Made by a program: the position numbers and the translations under genes
In this document: piece after piece, positions 50,070-60,900 of the stretch
Numbering within the stretch: the stretch's first letter is position 1
Layout: every line of letters begins with the position of its first letter
Source: an uncultured Bacillota bacterium
GTDB lineage: Bacteria > Bacillota > Clostridia > Christensenellales > Borkfalkiaceae
NCBI GenBank assembly: GCA_949297575.1
Contig: CASFTB010000001.1
Span: 131,666 to 195,665 of the forward strand
Direction: 5' to 3'
DNA length: 64,000 bases
The notes under the pieces: generated by a model
What the model was told of the DNA's origin: nothing
The model's database searches: none
What the model saw: only the letters and a program-made list of their open reading frames with translations

Positions 50070-51391
50070 CGCAGTTTGAGTTTTATAAATCCTTTCAGTT
50101 CGTGTTCGAACTGCTGCTTGCGCAGTCCGTCTTCGTATTCCGTTTCCGTCGGCGCAGGTGGTTCTGGCTGCGGCTGCCCGCGGCGCTGGCGCTGTGCTTC
50201 CTCTTCGCGTGGGCGCTGCCCGTGCCCACGGAGGATCCCTTCTACATGTCCTTCATCTTTTTGCTGATCTTCCTGTTCACGCTGCTGATGAACAAGCTGA
50301 TCTTCGAGGAGAGTTGGCTGTCCGTCGCCTTCTGCTGCGTCGCGGGCTATACGACGCAGCACCTCGCCTTCGAACTGTACAACATGCTGCTGGTGGCGCT
50401 CGAATATCCGCAGTCGAACGGGTTTTACGGGACGGGCGCCTTTACGGGTCTCTTTCCCGACCTGTTCACCGCCGTTATGTATGTCTGTTCGTACGCGCCC
50501 GCCTATTTCGTCTTTTACATGCTCTTTTCGCGCCAGCTGCGCGCGCACGAACCGATCAAGCTCAAATCTACCTTTATTTTCTTCATCGCCGCGTCCGTGC
50601 TCATCGTCGACATCGTGCTCAACGCGGTGGTCGTCAGGAGCAATGTAGAGGGCGCAAAGACGCTGCGCATCGTCATCGGCGTGTACAACATGCTGTGCTG
50701 CTTCTTCTCCATGTTCCTGCAGTTCGAGGTCTCCGTGCGCAAAAAACTGGAGGATACCCTCGGCATCGTCGAGCAAATGTATCACCAGGCCAAGGAGCAG
50801 TACCGCATCTCCAAAGAAAACATAGAGATGATCAACCTCAAGTGTCACGACCTCAAACATCAGGTGCACAAGCTGCGTTCGGGCTGTGACATCGGCACGA
50901 AAGAGCTGGCAGAGATCGAAGAGCAGATCGGCATCTATGATTCCTCCGTCAAGACGGGCAACGACGGGCTGGACGTCATCCTCACCGAAAAGAGCCTGCT
51001 CTGCAACAAAAACGGCATCACCATCAATATCATGGCGGAGGGGGAAAAGCTCGGGTTCATGGCCAAGGAGGACATCTATTCCCTCTTCGGGAACATGCTG
51101 GACAACGCCATCGCCGCGGTGCGTGACGTCGACCCGGACAAGCGCATCATCATGCTCAACGTGCGGGAAGTGGGGGAGATGCTCGTCATCCGCGAGAGCA
51201 ACTATTTTTCCGCGCCCATCCGCTTTGAGGACGGGCTCCCCGTCACGGGAGGAGACAGGCGCTTCCACGGCTTCGGCATGAAGAGCATCAAGTACGTCTG
51301 CGACCGTTACGGAGGGGACCTCACCGTCAAGGCGGAAAACAACATGTTTACCCTGAGCATCCTGTTCCTGCCGAAAGATAAAGAGAATTAA
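50066..51391 (+). CDS. GHKL-type sensor histidine kinase (cassette 2)
   Basis: 441 residues. About six membrane segments in residues 1-215, then LKCHDLKHQVHKL with phospho-acceptor His261, N-box FGNMLDNAIAAV and G-box FHGFGMKSIKYVCDRYGG. Clear paralogue of the kinase at 36348: same length of membrane part and shared motifs (ALPVPTEDPFYMSF against ALPIPYYNAFYSS, ENIEMINLKCHDLKH against VNVDFINMKCHDLRH). Overlaps the regulator by four bases. Strong terminator downstream. Confidence 0.92.
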   Translation: MTQFEFYKSFQFVFELLLAQSVFVFRFRRRRWFWLRLPAALALCFLFAWALPVPTEDPFYMSFIFLLIFLFTLLMNKLIFEESWLSVAFCCVAGYTTQHLAFELYNMLLVALEYPQSNGFYGTGAFTGLFPDLFTAVMYVCSYAPAYFVFYMLFSRQLRAHEPIKLKSTFIFFIAASVLIVDIVLNAVVVRSNVEGAKTLRIVIGVYNMLCCFFSMFLQFEVSVRKKLEDTLGIVEQMYHQAKEQYRISKENIEMINLKCHDLKHQVHKLRSGCDIGTKELAEIEEQIGIYDSSVKTGNDGLDVILTEKSLLCNKNGITINIMAEGEKLGFMAKEDIYSLFGNMLDNAIAAVRDVDPDKRIIMLNVREVGEMLVIRESNYFSAPIRFEDGLPVTGGDRRFHGFGMKSIKYVCDRYGGDLTVKAENNMFTLSILFLPKDKEN

Positions 51392-51426
51392 AGGGCGGCC
51401 TCCCTTCGGGGAACGGCACACAGTTT

Positions 51427-51466
51427 GCGGCGCCGCGGGCAACGATCGCCCGCGGCGCCGCCTTTT
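51427..51466 (+). terminator. Terminator after the second kinase
   Basis: Perfect 14-base arms GCGGCGCCGCGGGC and complement, AACGATC loop, then CTTTT. Confidence 0.9.
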
Positions 51467-51496
51467 GGCACGGATGCGCAAAAAAGCGGCACAAAG

Positions 51497-51526
51497 TAAA
51501 TTTGTCGCCGAAAAATTTCAGTTCGT
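51497..51526 (+). promoter_or_regulatory. LytTR-type boxes upstream of hydrolase operon 2
   Basis: Boxes TAAATTTGT (51497-51505, eight of nine) and TCAGTTCGT (51518-51526, nine of nine), 21 bases apart, with the spacer CCGAAAAATTT shared with the site at 49232. The second box ends 11 bases before the -35 element. Confidence 0.75.
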
Positions 51527-51537
51527 GCCGCTCGCTA

Positions 51538-51565
51538 TTGAAATTTTTCCGGACGGGGGTATAAT
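51538..51565 (+). promoter_or_regulatory. Promoter of hydrolase operon 2
   Basis: TTGAAA at 51538-51543, 16-base spacer, TATAAT at 51560-51565. The position relative to the LytTR-type boxes suits activation. Confidence 0.8.
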
Positions 51566-51638
51566 CGCTTACGTAGGCGGGAGGGGCTGCCGCGCGCGCA
51601 CTCCGCCCCGCCTGCAAAAAAATTTTAAGGAGGGAGAG

Positions 51639-53600
51639 ATGAATAATCGATCCAGAAAACAGCCGATCGCAAGGGTGCTCGCCGTGCTTTTAGCGGCGCT
51701 CCTCTGCTTTTCGCTGTCAGGCATTTTGATCGGGTGCGATCAGGGCGGCGGCGGTTCGGGCGGCCAGAGCGGAGGGCCGCTCACGCCCCCCGAAGAGACG
51801 CCCAAAGTGCATTCCGTCGTCATGACCTATAACGACGCGGTCATCGAGGGGCTGCTTTCGGTGGACCTCTCGCTGGAGAGCATCAAGGTGGCTGCCACCG
51901 TCAACAAGGACGAGGGCGCCGAGGGCTCGCTGAGCTTTGAGAGCTCAGACGAGAAGGTCGCCACCATCGACAAGGAGGGCAACGTCGCCCTCGAAGCCGA
52001 GGGCGAAACGGTGCTCACCGCCACATACGGCAGCGAGTCTTGCAGCATAGTGCTTTCTGTGGAAAGCGGCTATGTCGGCAAATATGCGGTCACCGTCATC
52101 GACGGAACGGCCAGCGTTTCCAGCGCCGCCGCGGGCGAGATCGTCACGATCACGCCCACCATTCCCGCACACAAGGAGTTCGCAGACTGGTCTTTCGACG
52201 AGAGCGAGACCGACGTCACGTGGATCAGCGGCAACATGTTCAAGATGCCCGCGGGCGACGTCACCGTCGCGGCGGAGTTCACCGACATGCTGTATTCGCT
52301 GCGCCTGGTCGGCGCCAAGGTCACGGAGGACGGCTCCGATAAGGTGCAGGAGGGCGAGATCGTCGGCTACGACGGCACCGTGCAGGCGGAAGAGTACGCC
52401 ATCCGCGAGTACAAGTACCCTTACGAGGCGGAGCTCTCCTTCGAGGCCATCGACCCGCCCGAAGGGAAGATGTTCGTCGGCTGGGACGAGAACGTCGTCA
52501 ACAACCGCATCGATGCGGAGGAGACCGTCACCGACTACGTGATGCCCGACGAGACCACGACGCTGTGGGCGAACTTCTCCACCTATACGACCAGAGAACT
52601 TCTGCAGCCGAACGGTTTCGCCAACAACACATGGAACCCGACCAAGATCAACGGCGCCACCGCCGACCCCGAGCTCGAGGGCCTCTCCGGCTACACCTTC
52701 ACCATCCCCGCCGGCACGGCGAAGATGGAGGGCTACAACGAGGATATCAAGGGCTCCGTGCTGGATACTACCAGTAAGCCTTCGCAGGCCATCCGTGCCA
52801 TCTTCCGCAACCGCGGGCAGCAGCCCGTCACGGTGGAGATCTATGCTTCCTACCTGACCAACCTCGCCACGTCCGGCCTCGTCACCGTGCAGCCGGGCGA
52901 GACGGTCAGCAAGACGTTTATCGCCCTGCTCGGCTTTACGGCAAATCCCTGGTGGGGCTTCTCCGTGCGCGAATCGACGACCGCAGAGGGCGGAGACGTC
53001 CCGCTGGATATCGTCGTGGGCTGCGCCAACGCCTATCCGAAGGGGGATAAGACGCTCGCCGTCTCCTCCGGCACCCGCCTCGTGCAGCTCGACAACTATA
53101 CGGCGACGCTGGGCACCGCCTTCACGACGAGGGTGGACAACGCGCAGGGCTGGACGCTGGTCGTCGCATACGAGCACGGCGGCGGTCTGGTCGCGCCCGC
53201 GGTCGTCACGGCGCGCCTGAACAACCTGCCCGCATACGACCCGGAAGACCCGTACGTCACGCTGTACATCAAGATGCAGAACCAGGCAGCTTCCGACCAC
53301 TCGTACGACTACACCTTCGCCTTCGGCAAGGATGCAGTCCCTCTGGACGACGACATGAAGCTCAAAGAGGGCACCAAGGCGGTAGACTTCACCGTCTATA
53401 ACCAGGGCGAGACAAAGATGTTCGCCATCCGCCTGCCGCGCGAGGCTGCGGACCAGTTCTACTTCAGCATCATCAAGCTCAAGTACGATACGCCGGACGG
53501 CGTGGCGCCCGATTCTGTACAGCCGTACTACGCGATGAACTTCAGCGTGGTGCTCACCTACAACAACGGGATGGGATTTACAGGGGAGGTCATTGAATGA
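51639..53600 (+). CDS. Large lipoprotein with Ig-like and InlB-like domains (cassette 2)
   Basis: 653 residues from the ATG behind AAGGAGGGAG. Signal peptide with lipobox LIGC (Cys33), Gly/Ser/Pro-rich linker, a bacterial Ig-like (BIG2-type) domain at about 50-140 (SLSFESSDEKVATIDKEG, ETVLTATYG), then two beta-rich InlB/bacterial-repeat-type segments (FADWSFDES...MPAGDVTVAAEF; MFVGWDENV...LWANFS) to about residue 320, and a C-terminal beta-rich region of unknown type. Probably a surface-bound, protein- or glycan-binding component. The stop overlaps the GH3 C start (ATGATG), so expression is coupled. Confidence 0.78.
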   Translation: MNNRSRKQPIARVLAVLLAALLCFSLSGILIGCDQGGGGSGGQSGGPLTPPEETPKVHSVVMTYNDAVIEGLLSVDLSLESIKVAATVNKDEGAEGSLSFESSDEKVATIDKEGNVALEAEGETVLTATYGSESCSIVLSVESGYVGKYAVTVIDGTASVSSAAAGEIVTITPTIPAHKEFADWSFDESETDVTWISGNMFKMPAGDVTVAAEFTDMLYSLRLVGAKVTEDGSDKVQEGEIVGYDGTVQAEEYAIREYKYPYEAELSFEAIDPPEGKMFVGWDENVVNNRIDAEETVTDYVMPDETTTLWANFSTYTTRELLQPNGFANNTWNPTKINGATADPELEGLSGYTFTIPAGTAKMEGYNEDIKGSVLDTTSKPSQAIRAIFRNRGQQPVTVEIYASYLTNLATSGLVTVQPGETVSKTFIALLGFTANPWWGFSVRESTTAEGGDVPLDIVVGCANAYPKGDKTLAVSSGTRLVQLDNYTATLGTAFTTRVDNAQGWTLVVAYEHGGGLVAPAVVTARLNNLPAYDPEDPYVTLYIKMQNQAASDHSYDYTFAFGKDAVPLDDDMKLKEGTKAVDFTVYNQGETKMFAIRLPREAADQFYFSIIKLKYDTPDGVAPDSVQPYYAMNFSVVLTYNNGMGFTGEVIE

Positions 53601-56600
53601 TGAAAACGCGTATTTATAAGGCGAAGTTCGCGAGGCAGGCGGGGCTGTTCCTGCTCTCCCTGCTGCTCGCGGCGGCCATGATCTTTCTCCCCATGCTCAA
53701 CGGCTTCCTGCGCGCGAAGGCGGCGGAGCACGAGGTCGTGGGCGGGAACTACTTCCTCTCCGACTACGACACCGTCTCCGACGCCGTCAAGGCGGGGCAG
53801 GCGCTGGGGAAGGAGATCGTGCAGGAAGGCGTCGTTCTGCTCAAAAACGAGGGGAACGCCCTGCCGCTCAAGAGCGAGAAGAAGGTCTCGCTGTTCGGCA
53901 AAAACCTGTATGCAAAAATGGGCGGGCTGACGAGCTCCATGCGCAATGCCGGCTATGAAGTCAACCCCGCTCTGGAAACATTCTATAACAACAACGCGCT
54001 CACCGGCACGGGCGCTCCCGGGCATCCCGGCAACGGCGTGGTCGTCAACGGCCTGCCCACCGGCGAGGCGGATATCTCCAAATTCGACAACCAGGCTTCC
54101 ATCGCCGAATACAATGACGCCGCCATCGTCGCCTTCTATCGCACCAGCGGCGAGGGCTTCGACCTCCCGCGCACCATGGCGCAGGTAGGGGGCAACTACA
54201 AGGCGTTCGGCCCTGAGGTGGAGCCCGTGGAAGGCGCCCGCGCGGTGGACGACCATCAGCTGCAGCTGGATAAGAACGAGGCGGCGCTGCTCGACTACTG
54301 CGCAGAGCACTTCGAAAAGGTCATCGTCCTCATCAACTCGCCCGCGCCCATGGAACTCGGCTTCCTCGACGATCCTGATCATTATGCATACCATGAAGAG
54401 ATCAAGGGCGCCATCTGGACGGACGCATTCAATACTGAATCCTGGCCGGCGATCGTTTCCGTGCTCTCCGGCGAGACCAACCCCAGCGGCCATCTGCCCG
54501 ATACCTATGCGCGCGACTTCAAGGCAGACCCGACCTGGAACAACTTCGGCAACAACTTTATGGAGGACTACACGGAGGGCAGCCTCGTCTACGCCAAGGG
54601 CAACCAGTACGCCAACGACAACATGCACGGCGGCGGCGGAAACGGCGGCGGCGGATATTACAGCAACTACGTGTACTACAAAGAGGGCATCTACTCCGCC
54701 TACCGTTATTGGGAAACGCGCGGCTACACCGAAGGGCTGGATAAGCAGTGGACGGGTACCGAAACGGACACCCTCGACCATTACGCGCACGGCCCCAACG
54801 AAGCCATCCACTATTACAGCAAGCTCGGCGACGACAAGCAGAAGCAGGTAGAGCTGGACGGCAAAACGTGGGACAACTGGTACGAGGCGCACGTCGTCTA
54901 TCCCTTCGGCTACGGCCTCTCTTACACCGAGTTCGCCTGGGAAGTGCAGGATAAGAACGAAGGCTCTGCCCTTGCGGCGGACGGCACGCTCAGCTTTGAC
55001 GTCACCGTCACCAACACGGGCACCGTCGCCGGCAAGGACGTCGTACAGCTGTACTTCTCCGTGCCGTACACGGAAGGCGGCATCGAAAAGGCGCACGTCG
55101 AGCTGGGCGCATTCGCGAAGACCAAGCTGCTCGAGCCCGAAGAGAGCCAGACGCTCACCCTCACGCTGGACGTCGCAGACATGGCCTCCTACGACTGGAA
55201 CGACGCGAACAAGAACCAGTTCAAGGGCTACGAGCTGGATGCCGGCGACTATACCATCTACATCGGGCAGGATGCACACTGCTGGGCAGACGAAAACGCG
55301 TTCAGCAAGGTGTATAACCTCGCCGAGGGCGCCCGCATCGAGAAGGATGAAGCGACCGGCAATACGGTGGAAAACCGTTTCGACGCCATGAGCGAACAGC
55401 TCCTGCACGAGGACAGGTACCCCGAAGACCCCGAAAACAACGAGAAGGACCTGTACATGACCCGCGCGGATTGGCAGACCACCTGGCCCACCCTTTCTTA
55501 CAGGCTGACCGCGGAAGACTGGATCATCGAAGGGCTGAAGCAGTACAACGACGTCGGCGCCGCGCCCTTCGGTACCGTGTACCCCGAAGATAAGCCGACC
55601 GACCCCTGGTACAACGACGAGATGCCTACCCTCGGAGCGGAGTATGAAACGCCCATCAAGCTCAACGAGCTGTTCGGCCTCGACTATGACGACCCGAAGT
55701 GGGATCTCTTCCTCGACCAGCTCACCTACGACCAGATAAAGGAGATCGCCCTCAGCGGCCATTATAAGTCGGGTATCAATATCCCCGAACTGGGCGTGAC
55801 CCCGGGGGACAACAAGGATTCGCCGACCTGCGTGCTCATCGACGGCGCTTCGCAGAACGTGTATCTGCCCAACGACATCGTCACCGCGGCGACGTGGAAT
55901 GAAGACATCGCCTACCGCAGGGGCCTCATCCTCGGCAATATCTCGCTGTGGGGCGGCGGCAGCGTAAGCGAGCGCGTGCCCGGCTGGTATGCGCCCGCGG
56001 TCAACATCCACCGCAACCCGTTCGGCGGGCGCGTGGGCGAGTACCTCTCCGAGGACGGCCTGCTCGCGGGCAAGATCTCCGCGCAGATCGTGCGCGGCGC
56101 ACAGGAAAAGGGCATGTTCTGCTACGTCAAGCACTTTGCCGTCAACAACCAGGAGACCAACCGCTGCGGCCTGCTCACCTGGGCAAACGAGCAATCCATG
56201 CGCGAGATCTACTTCAAACCCTTTGAGATCTGCGTCAAAGAAGGCAAGACAATGGGCATCATGAGCTCGCTCAACCGCTTCGGCCCCCGCTGGGCGGGCG
56301 GCAGCTACGAGCTGCTCACCGAGGTGCTCCGCGACGAGTGGGGCTTCCGCGGCAACGTCGTCACCGACTCCTTCGCCGAGTGGAGCAACGCGGACATCAT
56401 GATCCGCGCCGGCGGCTCGCTCGCCCTGGGCTACGGCACGCTGCACGTGGCGCCCGAAAGCGCGACGACCACCAACTGCCTGCGCAACTGCGCGCATGAC
56501 ATCCTGTACGCGCATGCCAACAGCATGGCGATCAACGAGGGCGAAACGCCCACCATTCCCAAGATGCTGCGCCGCTTCGATGCCAAGACGCTCGAAGTCG

Positions 56601-57832
56601 GTATGGTCAACTCGCCGTACAGCGAAACGATCGCCGACTGCGTCGCCCTGAACCTCGAATATTATCCCGATCTCGAAATGTCCGAAGTGACGTTCGCCCT
56701 CAGCGAGACGTCCGCGCTCCCCGCGGGGCTGACGCTTTCCGAGGACGGCACCATCAGCGGCACGCCCACTGTGGAGGCCCGCCTCGCCTTTACCGTCATC
56801 GCCACGTACGGCGGCAGGGCAGATCAGACGAGGACGCAGACGTACACCATCACCATCGCGGGTGAGGGCGGTACCATCGTCTACGATCCCGACCCGACGC
56901 AGGCCGCTTTGCAGGCAAATGTCGGCACGGCGTACACGGGCAGCGTCGCACAGGCCGAGATCTTCGACCCGTACGCGGACGAGACGACGGTCTTCCCCGA
57001 CATTTCGTACGCTCTCGCAAACGGTTCCCGCCTGCCTTCCGGGCTGACGCTCGCGGCAGACGGCACCATCAGCGGTACGCCGGATAAGGAGTGCAGAGAC
57101 TATTCCTTCACCGTCACGGCGAGCGCGCTCGGCTACAGCGATTCGGAATGCACCTACACCATTTCCGTGCTCTATCCGCTGCAATACGAGGCGGCGGCAC
57201 TGGCAAACGGCGCGTACGGCAAGCCGTATCTCGCATCCGTCGCCACGGCGGAATGCGCGGCGCCCGTCACATATGCGCTCAAAGACGGCAGCTTCCTGCC
57301 CGAGGGCCTCAAGCTCTCCGCGGGCGGCACCATCGCCGGCATCCCCGAGGAGGCATGCGTCGCCACGTTCACCGTCGTCGCTTCCTCCGCGTATGCGGAC
57401 CCCGTGGAAGTGCAGTACACGCTGCAGATCGATCCTTCCTTCGATTCCGCCACCAAGCTGCCCTACGGCAAGGTCGGTGAAGCGTACGTCGGTTCGGTCG
57501 CCACGGCGCAGGGCTCCTTCGACATCAAGTATTCGCTCGCGGCAGGGCAGCTGCCCGAAGGGCTGACCCTCTCCGAGGACGGCACCATCAGCGGCACGCC
57601 GACCAAATCCGGCACCTATACGCTCACCGTGAGCGCGAAGGACGGGGAACTCTCCTCTCAGATCGAACTCAAGCTGTTTATCGACAACCCGACGGTCGCC
57701 CCGAGCGAAGATGAGGGCGGCGGCTGCGGCAGCGCGATCAGCGGCACCGGGTTCGCGCTCATCGGCGCTGCGGCGCTCGTCTGCGCAGGTGTTTCCATTT
57801 TCAAAAGGCGATCCGACTCTGCCGTTAAATAA
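53597..57832 (+). CDS. GH3 C: permuted GH3 hydrolase with four Ig-like repeats and C-terminal anchor
   Basis: 1411 residues. Signal peptide or membrane segment (about 13-40), sandwich first (GVVLLKNEG; Glu186 in SGEGFDLPR; VVYPFGYGLSYTEF), FnIII (about 455-560), TIM barrel with nucleophile candidate Asp924 (FRGNVVTDSFAEW). Long insertion before VVYPFGYG and a Gly-rich loop (MHGGGGNGGGGY). The substrate loop is DGASQNV rather than DGPxGF. After the barrel come four He_PIG/cadherin-like repeats (about 1013-1365, each with LPxGLxL and DGTISGTP-like), then GGGCGSAISG, a membrane segment and KRRSDSAVK. GGGGAGGT lies seven bases before the ATG. Confidence 0.9.
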   Translation: MMKTRIYKAKFARQAGLFLLSLLLAAAMIFLPMLNGFLRAKAAEHEVVGGNYFLSDYDTVSDAVKAGQALGKEIVQEGVVLLKNEGNALPLKSEKKVSLFGKNLYAKMGGLTSSMRNAGYEVNPALETFYNNNALTGTGAPGHPGNGVVVNGLPTGEADISKFDNQASIAEYNDAAIVAFYRTSGEGFDLPRTMAQVGGNYKAFGPEVEPVEGARAVDDHQLQLDKNEAALLDYCAEHFEKVIVLINSPAPMELGFLDDPDHYAYHEEIKGAIWTDAFNTESWPAIVSVLSGETNPSGHLPDTYARDFKADPTWNNFGNNFMEDYTEGSLVYAKGNQYANDNMHGGGGNGGGGYYSNYVYYKEGIYSAYRYWETRGYTEGLDKQWTGTETDTLDHYAHGPNEAIHYYSKLGDDKQKQVELDGKTWDNWYEAHVVYPFGYGLSYTEFAWEVQDKNEGSALAADGTLSFDVTVTNTGTVAGKDVVQLYFSVPYTEGGIEKAHVELGAFAKTKLLEPEESQTLTLTLDVADMASYDWNDANKNQFKGYELDAGDYTIYIGQDAHCWADENAFSKVYNLAEGARIEKDEATGNTVENRFDAMSEQLLHEDRYPEDPENNEKDLYMTRADWQTTWPTLSYRLTAEDWIIEGLKQYNDVGAAPFGTVYPEDKPTDPWYNDEMPTLGAEYETPIKLNELFGLDYDDPKWDLFLDQLTYDQIKEIALSGHYKSGINIPELGVTPGDNKDSPTCVLIDGASQNVYLPNDIVTAATWNEDIAYRRGLILGNISLWGGGSVSERVPGWYAPAVNIHRNPFGGRVGEYLSEDGLLAGKISAQIVRGAQEKGMFCYVKHFAVNNQETNRCGLLTWANEQSMREIYFKPFEICVKEGKTMGIMSSLNRFGPRWAGGSYELLTEVLRDEWGFRGNVVTDSFAEWSNADIMIRAGGSLALGYGTLHVAPESATTTNCLRNCAHDILYAHANSMAINEGETPTIPKMLRRFDAKTLEVGMVNSPYSETIADCVALNLEYYPDLEMSEVTFALSETSALPAGLTLSEDGTISGTPTVEARLAFTVIATYGGRADQTRTQTYTITIAGEGGTIVYDPDPTQAALQANVGTAYTGSVAQAEIFDPYADETTVFPDISYALANGSRLPSGLTLAADGTISGTPDKECRDYSFTVTASALGYSDSECTYTISVLYPLQYEAAALANGAYGKPYLASVATAECAAPVTYALKDGSFLPEGLKLSAGGTIAGIPEEACVATFTVVASSAYADPVEVQYTLQIDPSFDSATKLPYGKVGEAYVGSVATAQGSFDIKYSLAAGQLPEGLTLSEDGTISGTPTKSGTYTLTVSAKDGELSSQIELKLFIDNPTVAPSEDEGGGCGSAISGTGFALIGAAALVCAGVSIFKRRSDSAVK

Positions 57833-57854
57833 CGGCGGGATGCGGGCATAGGGC

Positions 57855-57890
57855 TTCCGGACGCCGCGATCAGACAAGCGGCGTCCGGAA
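57855..57890 (+). terminator. Hairpin between GH3 C and GH3 D
   Basis: Perfect 13-base arms TTCCGGACGCCGC and complement with a ten-base loop, followed only by TTTGAT. The weak T-run suggests partial termination or mRNA processing within the operon. Confidence 0.6.
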
Positions 57891-57948
57891 TTTGATATCG
57901 GCGGCTCCCGCAACGGGACCGCGGTGGACAAGGAGAACGTTACCGGAA

Positions 57949-60900
57949 ATGAAATGCAATAAAAAACGGAGGATACCGTTGCCGTGGTTCGCGGTCTTTG
58001 CGGTGTTGTTCGTGTTCGTGTTCGTCGCCGTCATGGTCCTCACACAAAATCTGCTCATTTACAATACGATCAGCTCTATCATGGGCGGAAGGCGGAGGAC
58101 GCTCGTTTCGGGCGATCCCGACAAATATATCCGCTACGAGGGCGATTATGACAGCAAGGAAGAGGTGTTTGCCGCGGCGAACGCGCTCAACGAGCGCATC
58201 TGCGAGGAGGGGTTCGTCCTCCTGAAAAACGAGGGCGGCACCCTTCCCCTGCGAGAGGGCGAACGCAAGGTCACGGTATTCGGCAAAAATTCTACGGACA
58301 TCGTCCTCGGGGGCACGGGCTCAAACGCCGGTTCCTCCGGCGACGCGCAGACGGACTTGTCCGTCATTTTGGAGCAGGACGGGCTGTTTCAGACCAACCC
58401 CGTCATGCGCGAGTATCTCAGGAGCAGCGCGTCCGGCGGGGGCAGGCCCAACTCTCCCGACATGGGCGTGACGCTGAGCGGCTTCCCCACGGGCGAAGCG
58501 CCGCTGCCGTATTCTTCGGCGGTGGAAGAGAGCTACGCGGACTATAACGACGCCGCGATCGTCGTGATCTCGCGCATCGGCGGCGAGGGGTTCGACCTTC
58601 CGCGCACCATGCGCTACACGGGGTCCAAGTATACGGACTTCGCGGCGGCGGACAAAGTCGTCCCCGGCGCGCGTTCGGGAGACGACCACTATCTGCAGCT
58701 CGACCAGAACGAGGCAGATATGCTCGCCGAAGCGTGCGAAAATTTCGATGACGTCATCGTCATTCTGAACAGCGCCTCGCCGCTCGAGCTCGGGTTCCTG
58801 GACGACGCGGAGCACTATGCGTATCATGAAAACATCAGGGCGGCGGTCTGGATCGGCGCGCCGGGTTCGAGCGGGCTCAACGCGCTGGGCAAGGTGCTCT
58901 CGGGGGAAGTAAACCCCAGCGGCAGGCTGGTCGATACCTACGCGCGGGATTTCAAACAGGACCCCACGTGGTACAACTTCGGCAATTATAACCTCGCCGA
59001 CGGCAACCGCTACTACACGAAAGATGAAAACAACGAACTTGAGCAGCGCAAGCTCGCCTTTGTCGAGTACCGCGAGGGCATCTACTTCGGGTACCGCTAT
59101 TACGAGACGCGCGGCTTCACGGCAGGGGAGGAGTGGTACGGCGATAACGTCGTCTATCCCTTCGGCCACGGGCTCAGCTATACCGATTTTACGGAGGAGG
59201 TGACGCCCGGCACCGAGAGCGGCGCAACGCTCGCGGCGGACGGAAAACTTTCGTTCACGGTAAAGGTGAAAAATATCGGCGAATATGCGGGCAAACAGTC
59301 CGTTTCCCTGTACTATTCGGCACCGTACACAGAAGGCGGCATCGAAAAGGCGCACGTCGTGCTGGGGGATTTCGCGAAGACCGAATCGCTCGACGCCGAG
59401 ACAGGTGAGGGCACCGTGACGCTCGAGATCGATGTGCGCGACATGGCTTCCTACGACTACGACGACGCGAACGGCAATCAAAAGCGCGCGTACGAGCTGG
59501 ATGCGGGCGAGTATACCGTGTACATCGGAGGGGATGCCCACTGCTGGGCGGATCCGGATACGCCGAAATTTACCTATACCGTGCCGGAGGGCGGCTTCGT
59601 ATACGAGACCACGGAAGAGGGCAGCGAAGTAAAGAACCTCTTTGACGACGTGAGCGGGCACATCGCCGAGTACTTGTCGAGAGAAAACGACTTCGCGAAT
59701 TTCGACTGCCTCAAGGGCGCGGAGCAGCTGTCTTACCGCACCGTGACGGAGGAATTCGTCACCGACGCTCTCGCCATTCCCGGAGACGGGGAGGATATGC
59801 CGTGGTACACGGACGAGATGCCCGCCCAGAGCGGGAGCGCCCTCTCCTACGAGGATACGGAGGTCAAACTGTACGATCTGATCGGCAAGGGGTACGATGA
59901 CCCGCTTTGGGACGCGCTGCTGGATCAGCTGACCGTTTCGCAGCTCGTGACCCTCGTGCGTTCGGGCAATTTCCACTCCGAAGCCATCGAAAACATCGAC
60001 AAGCCGCTCACCACCGATGCGGACGGACCGATGGGGTTTGCCATCTTCATGGGGTCGGACAGCATCTATGATACCTGTTACTACGCCAGCGAGTGCGTGC
60101 TCGCGGCGACGCGCAACAAGGCGCTTGCGCACGAGTTCGGGAACATGATCGGCAACGAAGGGCTGGTCGGCAACGAGCGCGGCGACGGCATGCCTTATTC
60201 CGGCTGGTACGCGCCGGCGATGAACCTGCACCGCAGCCAGTTCGGCGGCAGAAACTTCGAGTATTACAGCGAGGATGCCTGCCTTTCGGGCAAAATGGCG
60301 TCCGAGGTCGTCGTGGGAGCGAGCGAGAAGGGGGTGTACTCCTTCATGAAGCACTTTGCGCTCAACGACCAGGAGACAGACCGCGATACCTGCAACGGGC
60401 TGCTGACATGGGCGAACGAGCAGGCGATGCGCGAGACGTACTTCAAGCCCTTCGAAATGTGCGTGGATACGGGCAAAGCGACGGCGATCATGAGCGCCTT
60501 CAACCGCATCGGTACGGTGTGGGCGGGCGGCGACTACCGCCTCCTGACGCAGCTGCTGCGCGACGAATGGGGGTTCAACGGCACTGTCATCACCGATTTC
60601 AACGTCAACGCCTATATGGATACCGACCAGATGATCCGTGCGGGCGGAGACCTCAACCTGATCGGGGATAAGGCGCCGAAGAACGTATCTTCGCCGACGG
60701 GCGTCGCGGCGGTGCGGCGGGCGGCGAAAAACATCCTCTATACGGTCGCCAACAGCAACGCGATGAACGCGCACGGCGAGGGCAATGTTTGGGGCTACGC
60801 CATGCCGGTATGGCAGATTTGCGCCATTGCGGCGTGCGTCGGGTTCGGCGTCGTCACGGCGGTGATCGGCGTGCTCACCTTCCTGCCGTACAAGCAAAAG

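Noticed and set aside
53558..57931. About 1457-codon open frame on the - strand opposite GH3 C.
   Set aside because: Shadow of GH3 C, whose motifs, ribosome site and coupled start are clear on the + strand.
57892..57948. An earlier TTG start for GH3 D.
   Set aside because: It lies on the edge of the hairpin at 57855-57890, lacks a ribosome site, and would put charged residues ahead of the membrane segment.
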